DNA of 9,729 nt from an uncultured Desulfobulbus sp. Lineage in GTDB: Bacteria; Desulfobacterota; Desulfobulbia; Desulfobulbales; Desulfobulbaceae. Shown here one piece after another: positions 1-8,227 of this stretch; position 1 is the stretch's first letter, and each line of letters opens with the position of its first letter. The notes under the pieces are model-generated. The model saw only the letters and a program-made list of their open reading frames with translations. It did not search any database and had not been told where the DNA came from. The stretch spans positions 1-9,729 of the forward strand of contig CAMNHX010000027.1 in NCBI GenBank assembly GCA_946539945.1, written 5' to 3'. The translations under genes and the position numbers were made by a program.

Positions 1-794
1 CCCTGCCCGGCGGCCTTGCGATACCAGAGCAGCGCCTGTTCATCATCTTTGGGCAAGCCATGCCCCTGTTCGTACATCCGGCCCAGATCGAACTGGGCCG
101 AGGCATCGCCCCGCTGCGCCGCGTCGCGCCGGGCCTCGGTCATGGCGACCGCCTGCCGCAGCATCGGCAGGGCCTCCTTGGCCAGGGGATAGCCCTGCTG
201 TTCCGCCTTGGCGACCCAAGCCAAAGCCTGTTCACTGTCCTGAAGTAGCCCCTCTCCAAAGAAGTAGGCGCCGCCCAGAAGGAACTGGGCCTGGGCAAAA
301 CCCTGATCCGCTGCCTTGCGGTACCACTCCGCAGCCACACGCTCATCCTTGGGCACACCTTCGCCCTTGGCGTAGCACAGACCCAAGTTGCACTGGGCCT
401 TGGCGAACCCCCGCTCCGCCGCCTTGCGGAACCAGTACACCGCCTGCGTGTCGTCCTTCGGTGCGCCGTTCGCCCCGTTGTTGTACATCCAGCCCAAACG
501 ATTCTGAACCTCTGGACTGCCCTGCTCTGCCTCCTGCACAAGTTTCGCGAGACGTTCTGCCTGCTTCACGTCGGGGCGGACCGGGCGATTGTCGCGTCCC
601 GCCTGGACAGGCGCGTCGGGCGTGGCCACGATCAGGCCATGTTCGCGCAGAAGGCCGGAGGTGGAGTCAGCAACCGGCCTCCAGAACATCCACGCCGCCA
701 GGAACGCAACAACCACCACTCCGATCCAGGGAAGGAGCCGCTTGCGCTCCGGTCGCCCGGAAAACCCGTTCCCTTTTTCAGTCAACTTTTCCAC
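1..794 (-). CDS. Membrane-anchored Sel1-repeat protein (3' end outside window)
   Basis: Reading the minus strand from a GTG at 794-792 gives about 264 codons, open to the left edge, so the C-terminus is missing. Residues 17-19 are basic (RKR), followed by a hydrophobic segment at about 20-38, which looks like an uncleaved signal anchor. A linker to about residue 75 leads into at least four Sel1-type (TPR-like) alpha-helical repeats. They show the repeating pattern LG-x2-Y-x2-G-x-G, D-x3-A-x2-W and KAA-x2-G, for example NLGLCYAKGEGVPKDE. Sel1 repeats are protein-interaction scaffolds, so an envelope adaptor role is likely; the partner is unknown. The start is uncertain: GAGG lies about 11 nt upstream of the GTG, and no ATG in this frame gives a better N-terminus. 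The gene begins 38 bp after the radical SAM stop and is probably co-transcribed with it. Confidence 0.8.
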   Translation of the reverse strand, partial: MEKLTEKGNGFSGRPERKRLLPWIGVVVVAFLAAWMFWRPVADSTSGLLREHGLIVATPDAPVQAGRDNRPVRPDVKQAERLAKLVQEAEQGSPEVQNRLGWMYNNGANGAPKDDTQAVYWFRKAAERGFAKAQCNLGLCYAKGEGVPKDERVAAEWYRKAADQGFAQAQFLLGGAYFFGEGLLQDSEQALAWVAKAEQQGYPLAKEALPMLRQAVAMTEARRDAAQRGDASAQFDLGRMYEQGHGLPKDDEQALLWYRKAAGQ

Positions 795-832
795 AGTACG
801 ATGAGCCTCACAGCATCTCCCCCTGCCCCCTT

Positions 833-1729
833 TCACAGCGATTGCATCCGCTCCCGGCTCACCATCAGTTCCAGTTCCTCGTCGCTGTGGCTCGCCAGGG
901 TCTCGCGGATGTCGGCCAGAACCGTCGCCTTGGCTGCCGTGTCCCTGATGCGCAGACGGTAGTTGAGCGGGTTCAGGTAGTGGACGCCATCGTAGAAGGT
1001 GTCGCATTCGAGATTTTCCAGAAAAACCAGCAGTTCCTCTATCTTTTCCCGCTCCGTGGCCTCCGTGAAGACGCCGCTCGCCGCCATGTCTGCCAGCGGG
1101 GAACCGGGAAAGACTGTCATGCCGGTGGTGGTGATGCGGATCGGGTGGACCCGATTGAACATGGCAGCTGTGGCCTCGCCGCTCGCCCGCCCCCAGCCCT
1201 GCCCGCCCAGGCCGAGTACATAGAAGCAGGTGTAGTCGATGCCTGCCGCGTCCAGACGCAGCAGCTGCCTCACCGAATCCGCCGCGCTGTGCCCCTTGTT
1301 CATGAGGATCAGCACCTCTTCGTTTCCGTTTTCCGTGCCGATGTAGAGGTGATTCAGGCCCAGTTCCCGCAGCTCGCGCAGTTCCGCGTCGCTTTTCCCG
1401 CTGATGTCGTCGATGCGGCTCTGCATGGTCACAGTGGAAAAATGCGGCACTTGCCGACGCAGTACCTCGATCCAGGCCCGAAGCCGCTCGACCGGCAGGG
1501 CGAAGGGATTGGACCCGGTGAGGTAGATGCGCGTATCCTCCGGAAAAAATACCTTGCGCAGTCGCGCCTCCTCCTCCAGCTGGTCCGGTGTGACTGCCAT
1601 GAAGGGATAGCCCCGGGACACATAGCAGAAATGACAGTCGTTGTAGGTGCAGCCCTGGGTGGCCCGCAAAAGCAGGGATTGCGCTTCCTGGGGCGGTCTC
1701 ATGGCCGGTTCGGTGAATGTCGTCGTCAT
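833..1729 (-). CDS. Stand-alone radical SAM protein of unknown substrate
   Basis: The gene encodes 298 residues. The iron-sulphur cluster motif is C27-x4-C32-x2-C35 (GCTYNDCHFCYV), with one more residue between the first two cysteines than the classical C-x3-C-x2-C. The same spacing is known to me from a family of uncharacterised radical SAM proteins with GC-x4-C-x2-C. Further radical-SAM core elements are the strand-loop at 68-74 (IYLTGSN) and GTENG at 131-135. Members of this superfamily cleave S-adenosylmethionine to a 5'-deoxyadenosyl radical. No B12-binding or SPASM domain is visible, so the substrate cannot be named. The start is well supported by AAGGAGG six bases upstream of the ATG. 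It lies downstream of tetR on the same strand after a 176-bp gap, and just upstream of the Sel1-repeat gene. Confidence 0.85.
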   Translation of the reverse strand: MTTTFTEPAMRPPQEAQSLLLRATQGCTYNDCHFCYVSRGYPFMAVTPDQLEEEARLRKVFFPEDTRIYLTGSNPFALPVERLRAWIEVLRRQVPHFSTVTMQSRIDDISGKSDAELRELRELGLNHLYIGTENGNEEVLILMNKGHSAADSVRQLLRLDAAGIDYTCFYVLGLGGQGWGRASGEATAAMFNRVHPIRITTTGMTVFPGSPLADMAASGVFTEATEREKIEELLVFLENLECDTFYDGVHYLNPLNYRLRIRDTAAKATVLADIRETLASHSDEELELMVSRERMQSL

Positions 1730-1742
1730 CGTGTGCCTCCTT
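1730..1742 (-). promoter_or_regulatory. Strong Shine-Dalgarno of the radical SAM gene
   Basis: The minus strand reads AAGGAGG followed by CACACG and the ATG, a near-consensus ribosome binding site at ideal spacing. It fixes the start of the radical SAM gene. Confidence 0.8.
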
Positions 1743-1756
1743 GGTCGAAGTTTTTA

Positions 1757-1867
1757 TTACTCCGGCAATAAATAATCTGGAAAAAAAAACCGCCTTGTTC
1801 GCCTCTGGGGCGTGTATCTCCCCCACTTTGGGAGTCTGGCCGCCCCATTATCACGTTGCCGGAGTAA
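1757..1867. repeat. 111-bp unit bounded by perfect 12-bp inverted repeats
   Basis: TTACTCCGGCAA at 1757-1768 is the exact reverse complement of TTGCCGGAGTAA at 1856-1867. Between them lie a GGGGCG (1807-1812) / CGCCCC (1841-1846) stem enclosing CTCCC / GGGAG, and a run of nine A's (T's on the minus strand). The whole unit sits between the tetR stop and the radical SAM start and has no coding potential that I can see. TA occurs just inside each outer end, so it can be read as a TA-flanked short element. It could equally be a folded leader or terminator region on the tetR-side transcript. Confidence 0.5.
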
Positions 1868-1905
1868 GAAGAGTTGAGAGAAAAACGCATGGGAGAAATC
1901 CGCTG

Positions 1906-2580
1906 TCAGCCCCTGGTCTCGCCTGCCTCTCCCTCCTGCTGCTGGGGCAGAAGCCGCACCGCGTAGGCTGCAATAGCCTTGAGTTCAGAGAGAAAGAGTC
2001 CGTCCCGGGCCTGGAGGGACAACCCTTCCAGGAGCGTGTTGAGCGCCCCTGCCAGGGCGGGCACGTCGGTGTCCGGGGCAATCTGACCGTCCTGAATGGC
2101 GCGGCGGAGTCGTTCGGCGAACTTGGCCTTCATGGCGAAGCGGCACTTTCTGATGGTGTCAATCACTTCCCTTTCATTCGCCGAGATGTTGACCGCCGCC
2201 AGGACCACCAGACAACCGCAGGGCGTTTCAGGTGAAAGCAGGATTCTTGCTGCCTCGCTAAAAAAATCATCCACTGCACGGTACAGGTCGGGTTCGGTCA
2301 TGAAGCGCTCTTCTACTCCGGCCCAGTACGTCTTTTCGTAGTAGTCCACCGCTTCAAGAAAGAGTCTTGCCTTGTTGCCAAAGGCAGCGTAGAGGCTGGG
2401 CGGCTTGATACCCATGGCCGCGCAGAGTTCAGTCATGGAGGCGGGTTCGTAGCCCCGCTCCCAGAAGAGGCGCAAGGCCTGGCGCAGGGCGGTCTCCCGG
2501 TCAAAGGCGCGGGGACGCCCCTTGGTCTGACGCTCGGTCTGGTGTTCGGTTTTGGCGGCAGAATGCGGGTTTGCGGACAT
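1906..2580 (-). CDS. TetR/AcrR-family transcriptional regulator
   Basis: The gene encodes 224 residues. After a charged, glutamine-rich tail (1-20), the N-terminal DNA-binding domain runs from about 22 to 72. It begins GRPRAFDRETALRQALRLF; the helix-turn-helix is T50-ELCAAMGIKPPSLYAAFG-N69, with the usual Y64 and F67 at the recognition helix. The C-terminal half (about 75-215) is the all-helical ligand-binding and dimerisation domain. It contains PCGCL at 120-124, whose two cysteines are shared by a known TetR subgroup; a thiol- or electrophile-sensing role is possible but only inferred. The gene is transcribed away from the exported flavodoxin gene across a 272-bp gap, the classical arrangement for a local repressor of the neighbouring operon. 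No strong Shine-Dalgarno is seen. Confidence 0.88.
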   Translation of the reverse strand: MSANPHSAAKTEHQTERQTKGRPRAFDRETALRQALRLFWERGYEPASMTELCAAMGIKPPSLYAAFGNKARLFLEAVDYYEKTYWAGVEERFMTEPDLYRAVDDFFSEAARILLSPETPCGCLVVLAAVNISANEREVIDTIRKCRFAMKAKFAERLRRAIQDGQIAPDTDVPALAGALNTLLEGLSLQARDGLFLSELKAIAAYAVRLLPQQQEGEAGETRG

Positions 2581-2610
2581 GATACTGTGGCCTGTACGGG
2601 TGACGGTGAG

Positions 2611-2634
2611 GGTATAGTGTATTACACGTTATCC
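2611..2634. promoter_or_regulatory. Candidate TetR operator in the divergent gap
   Basis: A perfect 11-bp palindrome, GTGTA-T-TACAC at 2617-2627, extends with one bulge to GGTATA on the left and TTATCC on the right. It lies 31-54 bp upstream of the tetR start, where it could block tetR's own promoter and the divergent operon. Palindromes of this size are typical of TetR-family sites; which protein binds here is inferred. Confidence 0.4.
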
Positions 2635-2646
2635 TTTGCTTACTTT

Positions 2647-2675
2647 CACTTTTTTGCAAAAAAATGCAAGAAGTG
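2647..2675. repeat. Imperfect inverted repeat, A/T-rich
   Basis: CACTTTTTTGCA on the left is mirrored by TGCAAGAAGTG on the right (one bulge), separated by a run of A. Inside it, TTTTTTGCAAAAAA is a perfect 14-bp palindrome at 2650-2663. AAGTG recurs at 2684-2688. This may be a second regulator site or an intrinsically bent segment in the tetR/flavodoxin intergenic region. Confidence 0.35.
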
Positions 2676-2722
2676 GCCGCATGAAGTGGAATTTTTTGCC
2701 AGAACCGAACAGGTTTTTTCCC

Positions 2723-2749
2723 TTGCATATTTTTTAGCTTTCGTTATTT
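2723..2749 (+). promoter_or_regulatory. Possible promoter of the flavodoxin cassette
   Basis: TTGCAT followed after about 16-17 bases by an A/T-rich TATTTT-like hexamer fits a weak sigma70 promoter, within a strongly A/T-rich stretch. It would place the transcript start just before the leader hairpin at 2764. The match to consensus is modest. Confidence 0.3.
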
Positions 2750-2763
2750 TTATCTTCACATCC

Positions 2764-2801
2764 AGACCACCTGTCATCGATGTTCCGGGCTGGTCTTTTT
2801 T
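2764..2801 (+). terminator. Terminator-like hairpin in the flavodoxin leader
   Basis: AGACCA (2764-2769) pairs with TGGTCT (2791-2796). CCTG (2770-2773) continues the stem with CGGG (2786-2789, one G-U pair) across a single bulged C2790, giving a stem of about 10 bp. T's run from 2796 to 2801. This is the shape of an intrinsic terminator, placed about 50 nt before the first flavodoxin start, so it may be an attenuator. No recognised riboswitch core was seen upstream. Confidence 0.45.
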
Positions 2802-2852
2802 GCCAACACACCTTCCAAACCGGGGGCCGAACTGGCGTAACAGGGCAATTTC

Positions 2853-3455
2853 ATGAGTAAAGGTATCCAATCGCAAGAACACCGCTTTTCCCGCCGGGGT
2901 TTGCTGAAAGCCGTGCTTTCACTGCTCCCTCTGGTTTGGGGGCAGGGCTTCAGCTTGGCGGCAGAATCCGGGGGCAAGACGCTGGTGCTCTACTTTTCCC
3001 ACTCCGGCAACACCCGACGGATCGCCGAGATGATACACAAACGGGTTGGTGGTGACATGGTGGAACTGAAGACCGTGAAACCCTATCCCCAAGACTACAA
3101 CACCGTGGTGGACGTAGCCAAGGCGGAGCAGCAGGAGGACGCTCGACCGGAAATCAGCACCGTGATCCCCAATCTGGACGCTTACGATACCGTGTTTATC
3201 GGCTACCCGAACTGGTGGGGCACTCTGCCCATGCCCTTTTTCACCCTTTTGGAAAAAAACGACATGGGTACGAAGACCATTGTGCCCTTCACCACCCACG
3301 AGGGTAGCCGCTTCGGTCGCGGGATCGCTGACCTGCGGCGGCTCTGTCCCAAGGCCCGGATCCTGGCCAACGGCTTCGAAACCCGGGGCAAGCGCGCCCA
3401 CAAGGCGGAAAAGGATGTAGTCGCCTGGCTCACCAGGATCGGCATGATGCGGTAA
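2853..3455 (+). CDS. Tat-exported flavodoxin-like protein
   Basis: The gene encodes 200 residues. The N-terminus carries a twin-arginine signal: S13-R14-R15-G-L-L-K19, a hydrophobic stretch to about 35, and a likely cleavage near the A36-A37-E38 region. Tat transport would allow export with FMN already bound. The mature part is a flavodoxin fold: strand TLVLYF, then the FMN-phosphate loop S49-H-S-G-N-T54, a KPYPQDY segment (76-82), and the isoalloxazine-binding loop around GYPNWWGT (117-124). THEGSRFG (148-155) is typical of the flavodoxin_4-type family. Flavodoxins carry one or two electrons through FMN; here this would occur in the periplasm. The ribosome site (CAGGG, seven bases from the ATG) is weak. 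It is the first gene of a plus-strand cassette divergent from tetR. Confidence 0.85.
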   Translation: MSKGIQSQEHRFSRRGLLKAVLSLLPLVWGQGFSLAAESGGKTLVLYFSHSGNTRRIAEMIHKRVGGDMVELKTVKPYPQDYNTVVDVAKAEQQEDARPEISTVIPNLDAYDTVFIGYPNWWGTLPMPFFTLLEKNDMGTKTIVPFTTHEGSRFGRGIADLRRLCPKARILANGFETRGKRAHKAEKDVVAWLTRIGMMR

Positions 3456-3491
3456 AACGTCCCCAATCCCAACGATGCGGCGGGCGGGCTT

Positions 3492-3520
3492 ACCTCCCTG
3501 CCCACAACCGGGCAGAAGGT
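3492..3520 (+). other. Intercistronic hairpin
   Basis: CTGCCC (3498-3503) pairs with GGGCAG (3510-3515) around a six-base loop, and ACCT (3492-3495) with AGGT (3517-3520) extends the stem across a small internal loop. No T run follows, so it is not a standard terminator; an mRNA-stability or processing element between the first two cassette genes is more likely. Confidence 0.5.
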
Positions 3521-3552
3521 CCCATCATCAACACTCAACCAAGGAGTGCATC

Positions 3553-4065
3553 ATGAAACCCATCGACCTCGGAGAAATCGCCATCCTGACCTCGCCCAAC
3601 CCGGTGACTCTCGTGTGTACCGAGCTGCCGGACGGCGACACCAATCTGGCCGCCATTTCCTGGTGGACTTTCGTTTCCTATGAACCAGCCCTGCTCGGCA
3701 TCGCCATGCTCAAGACGGGCTACAGCGGCGAGCGCCTCATGGCCACAGGACGTTGCCTGCTGACCGTGCCGTCCGTGGAAATCGCCGGTCCCGCCTTTCG
3801 TTGCGGCACAGTCTCCGGTCGGGACAAGAAAAAGGCTGCCGGGTTCGGCATCGAGCTTCAGGCGGTGGAAGGCTCCAAAATCCAGGCCCCGCTACACAGC
3901 CGCCTGATCGTGGACTGTGCCCTTCAGGAGCGCATCGAGACCGGCGACCACTATTTTTATATCTGCCGTCCGGAGCGTGCCTTTGCCGACGAGGGCAAGG
4001 TCGGGCTTTTCGCCTGGAACGGCTACGGTTACCTGGCGCCGGCCATACGGGCGGACAAGGGCTGA
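3553..4065 (+). CDS. Flavin reductase / flavoredoxin-like FMN-binding protein
   Basis: The gene encodes 170 residues from the ATG at 3553, chosen because AAGGAG lies six bases upstream; the open frame upstream to 3475 has no such site and encodes a non-family sequence. No signal peptide or membrane segment is visible, so the protein should be cytoplasmic. The segment T30-NLAAISWWTFVSYEPALLG-I50 matches the FMN-binding split-barrel (flavin-reductase-like domain) signature, in which the N-x-A and S-x(n)-P residues contact the flavin. Such proteins reduce free flavins with NAD(P)H or act as small FMN electron carriers, as flavoredoxin does in Desulfovibrio. It sits between two extracytoplasmic flavodoxin-like genes, suggesting a linked flavin or redox role, but it is on the other side of the membrane from them. 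Confidence 0.82.
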   Translation: MKPIDLGEIAILTSPNPVTLVCTELPDGDTNLAAISWWTFVSYEPALLGIAMLKTGYSGERLMATGRCLLTVPSVEIAGPAFRCGTVSGRDKKKAAGFGIELQAVEGSKIQAPLHSRLIVDCALQERIETGDHYFYICRPERAFADEGKVGLFAWNGYGYLAPAIRADKG

Positions 4066-4066
4066 T

Positions 4067-4099
4067 GCGGCTTGAAACCGCCCGCTGCCCGGTAGGGCA
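4067..4099 (+). other. Two small intercistronic hairpins
   Basis: GCGG (4067-4070) pairs with CCGC (4078-4081), and TGCCC (4086-4090) pairs with GGGCA (4095-4099) around a GGTA loop. They fill the 52-bp gap before the second flavodoxin gene and end just before its Shine-Dalgarno (AGGGAG). They may tune translation; neither has a T run. Confidence 0.35.
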
Positions 4100-4117
4100 A
4101 AGCGACAGGGAGAACCC

Positions 4118-4765
4118 ATGAAAATCACGCTCGTTATCTTTGCGGTCATCGTGGTCGCTGCTGTCTGTGGGACAGTGGGATGGCGTCTGCTTGCAAACCG
4201 CCCTTCCCAAGCGACCATTCCCTTGACCGCCAAACCGCAGGGAAAGGTAGCAATTGTCTATTATTCGCAGTCCCAGGTGCAAAATACAGCCACCCTTGCC
4301 CGATGGATACAGAAGCACGCGGGAGGCGATCTGATTGCGCTGGAACTGGTCACGCCCTATCCAGAGCCGTATCCTGCAACGCTGAAGGCTGTGGAGCGGG
4401 ATTTGAACGAGGGCAGACTGCCCAAACTGAAAACCATACCCCGGCTTGAAGGCTACGATGTCGTCTTTCTCGGATCGCCAATCTGGTACGGCAGCTACGC
4501 GCCACCTCTCGAAACCTTTCTCCGGGCGAATGCGCTCGCAGGAAAGACGGTCGCTCCGTTTTGCACCCACGGCGGCAGCGGCGAGGGACGCTTTGTCGCT
4601 GATCTGCGCAAAGCCTGTCCCCAGGCGCGGATGCTTGAGAGGCTTTCCCTTCGCGGCTCCAACCAGATTGAACGACGGCTGAAACGCGGCCTATCCCTTC
4701 GTCATACGGAAGATGATGTTGTCAACTGGCTCAACCGTCTCTTTGCCGGCCCGCAAAATGATTGA
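4118..4765 (+). CDS. Membrane-anchored or secreted flavodoxin-fold protein with altered FMN loop
   Basis: The gene encodes 215 residues. A hydrophobic N-terminal segment (about 3-25, no twin arginine) is a signal anchor or Sec signal. The rest is flavodoxin-like and parallels the first flavodoxin of the cluster: strand KVAIVYY (43-49), TPYPEPY (79-85), the loop GSPIWYGSY (119-127) and THGGSGEGR (150-158). The phosphate loop differs: where the family has S-x-S/T-G-N-T, here S50-Q-S-Q-V-Q-N-T57 has extra residues and no glycine, so FMN binding may be weakened or changed. The start has AGGGAG six bases upstream. The parallel with the first flavodoxin suggests duplication and divergence. Confidence 0.8.
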   Translation: MKITLVIFAVIVVAAVCGTVGWRLLANRPSQATIPLTAKPQGKVAIVYYSQSQVQNTATLARWIQKHAGGDLIALELVTPYPEPYPATLKAVERDLNEGRLPKLKTIPRLEGYDVVFLGSPIWYGSYAPPLETFLRANALAGKTVAPFCTHGGSGEGRFVADLRKACPQARMLERLSLRGSNQIERRLKRGLSLRHTEDDVVNWLNRLFAGPQND

Positions 4766-4783
4766 AAATGCCGCCCGCCGTGG

Positions 4784-4818
4784 CTGGCAAAGCGCCATGA
4801 TGCCAGTTCCCAGGCGCT
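4784..4818 (+). other. Potential H-type pseudoknot after the flavodoxin cassette
   Basis: CTGGCA (4784-4789) pairs with TGCCAG (4801-4806). AGCGCC in its loop (4791-4796) pairs with GGCGCT (4813-4818). Both six-base stems are perfect and interleaved, with connecting segments of 1, 4 and 6 nt, a geometry that an H-type pseudoknot can adopt. It begins 19 nt after the last cassette stop. A simple alternative is that one stem or the other acts as a 3'-end hairpin. Confidence 0.4.
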
Positions 4819-4868
4819 CCAGAATCTTCCAGCCTCGACAATGAGGCGGCTCTGACCCAAGGCAAAAG

Positions 4869-4901
4869 CGCTTGCCAAGGGCTTCACGCTCAAGGCAAGC
4901 G
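4869..4901 (+). other. 8-bp hairpin in the 3' spacer
   Basis: CGCTTGCC (4869-4876) is the reverse complement of GGCAAGCG (4894-4901), with a 17-base loop. There is no T run after it. It could protect the 3' end of the flavodoxin transcript or be part of the decayed insertion sequence. Confidence 0.4.
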
Positions 4902-4924
4902 ATTGTCCCGGAATACAACAGAAA

Positions 4925-7220
<2,296 letters not shown>

Positions 7221-7273
7221 AGCCAGGGAGAGAGGACCTGTCTTTGCCAAGTGCCATCTCGTAGAGTTTTGGG

Positions 7274-7359
7274 AAAAGACGACCGCGCCGAAACAGGAAA
7301 AGAGTGGGAGTATTGCCGCTTTGCACCTGCCATGATGCTGTTTCAGTGCCGCGTCTTTT
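7274..7359 (+). other. Long imperfect inverted repeat in the pyrG-kdsA gap
   Basis: AAAAGACG (7274-7281) pairs with CGTCTTTT (7352-7359), and GAAACAG (7290-7296) pairs with CTGTTTC (7338-7344), separated by an 8x7 internal loop. In the apical region AGAGTGG (7301-7307) is complementary to CCACTCT (7363-7369) beyond the stem. The result is either an alternative fold or a pseudoknot. The element ends 41 bases before kdsA. It contains no recognisable coding sequence; a regulatory leader of kdsA or a relic of a small element are both possible. Confidence 0.45.
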
Positions 7360-7399
7360 GCTCCACTCTTCCTCTTGAACGCAACTTGTGGAACACGCC

Positions 7400-8227
7400 A
7401 TGAACCCTGTTCTTTTTACCCCCTTCCCTGATGCAGGCTATCGCGTTGGTCCTGGTGAGCCGCTCCTGCTTCTGGCCGGTCCCTGCGTACTGGAAAGCGA
7501 AAACCTGGCCCGGGAAGTAGCCCAGGAAACCAAGGCTGTCTGTGCGCGGCTGGGCGTGCAGTACGTGTTCAAAGCCTCCTTTGACAAGGCCAACCGTACC
7601 TCTATCCGCTCTTTCCGCGGTCCAGGACTGCTGAAGGGGCTGGCCATGCTGGCCCGGATCCGGGAAGAGATGCAGGTTCCGGTGGTGTCGGACATCCACG
7701 AGGCAATCCAGGCCCGACCAGCCGCTGAAGTGCTGGACATCATCCAGATTCCCGCCTTTCTCTGCCGTCAGACTGATCTGCTCGTAGCTGCGGCCAAGAC
7801 GGGCAAGCCGGTCAACGTGAAGAAGGGCCAGTTTGTCGCGCCCTGGGACATGGAACACGTGGTGGGCAAGCTGCACGAGGCAGGCAGCACAAAGATACTG
7901 CTTACCGAGCGCGGTTCCAGCTTTGGCTACAACAATCTGGTGGTGGATATGCGCTCCCTGCAAATCATGCGCAAACTCTGCCCAGTGATTTTTGACGGCA
8001 CGCATTCGGTGCAGCTGCCCGGCGGTTCTGGGTCCTGCTCTGGCGGCCAGCGCGAGTTCATCCCGCTTTTGACCAAGGCGGCCATGGCCGCAGGCATTGA
8101 CGGGCTTTTTCTGGAAGTGCATCCTGACCCGGATCGCGCCCTCTGCGACGGCCCCAACTCGTTGGCGCTCAAGGACCTGGAACCGCTTTTGACCCGGCTT
8201 TTGCGCATCCGGGAGGCAGTGGCATGA
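7400..8227 (+). CDS. kdsA: 3-deoxy-D-manno-octulosonate 8-phosphate synthase, metal-dependent class
   Basis: KdsA condenses phosphoenolpyruvate with arabinose 5-phosphate to KDO 8-phosphate, committing carbon to the inner core of LPS. The 275 residues form a single TIM barrel with the family blocks [40 protein letters not shown] and [13 protein letters not shown]. Four candidate metal ligands are C29 (in LAGPCVLES), H202 (GTHSV), E239 (LEVHPDP) and D250 (CDGPNS). The cysteine marks the metal-dependent class II enzymes; the E. coli class I enzyme has asparagine there. The ATG at 7400 is preferred, with GGA seven bases upstream; a GTG at 7388 would add four residues with no ribosome site. The stop overlaps the kdsC start (ATGA), implying translational coupling. 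Confidence 0.97.
   Translation: MNPVLFTPFPDAGYRVGPGEPLLLLAGPCVLESENLAREVAQETKAVCARLGVQYVFKASFDKANRTSIRSFRGPGLLKGLAMLARIREEMQVPVVSDIHEAIQARPAAEVLDIIQIPAFLCRQTDLLVAAAKTGKPVNVKKGQFVAPWDMEHVVGKLHEAGSTKILLTERGSSFGYNNLVVDMRSLQIMRKLCPVIFDGTHSVQLPGGSGSCSGGQREFIPLLTKAAMAAGIDGLFLEVHPDPDRALCDGPNSLALKDLEPLLTRLLRIREAVA

Noticed and set aside
461..1771. 436-codon plus-strand open frame
   Set aside because: It is antisense to the Sel1 and radical SAM genes, both of which have clear family motifs; its own translation is low-complexity and has no ribosome site.
1769..1855. Classical intrinsic terminator of tetR
   Set aside because: The T9 run on the minus strand is about 17 bases away from the strong stem, and the stem nearest to it is only four pairs.
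2581..2852. FMN riboswitch ahead of the flavodoxin gene
   Set aside because: The conserved FMN-aptamer core blocks are not present; only a terminator-like hairpin is seen.
3737..4570. 277-codon minus-strand open frame
   Set aside because: It is antisense to the flavin-reductase-like and second flavodoxin genes, and its translation is arginine-rich with no family pattern.
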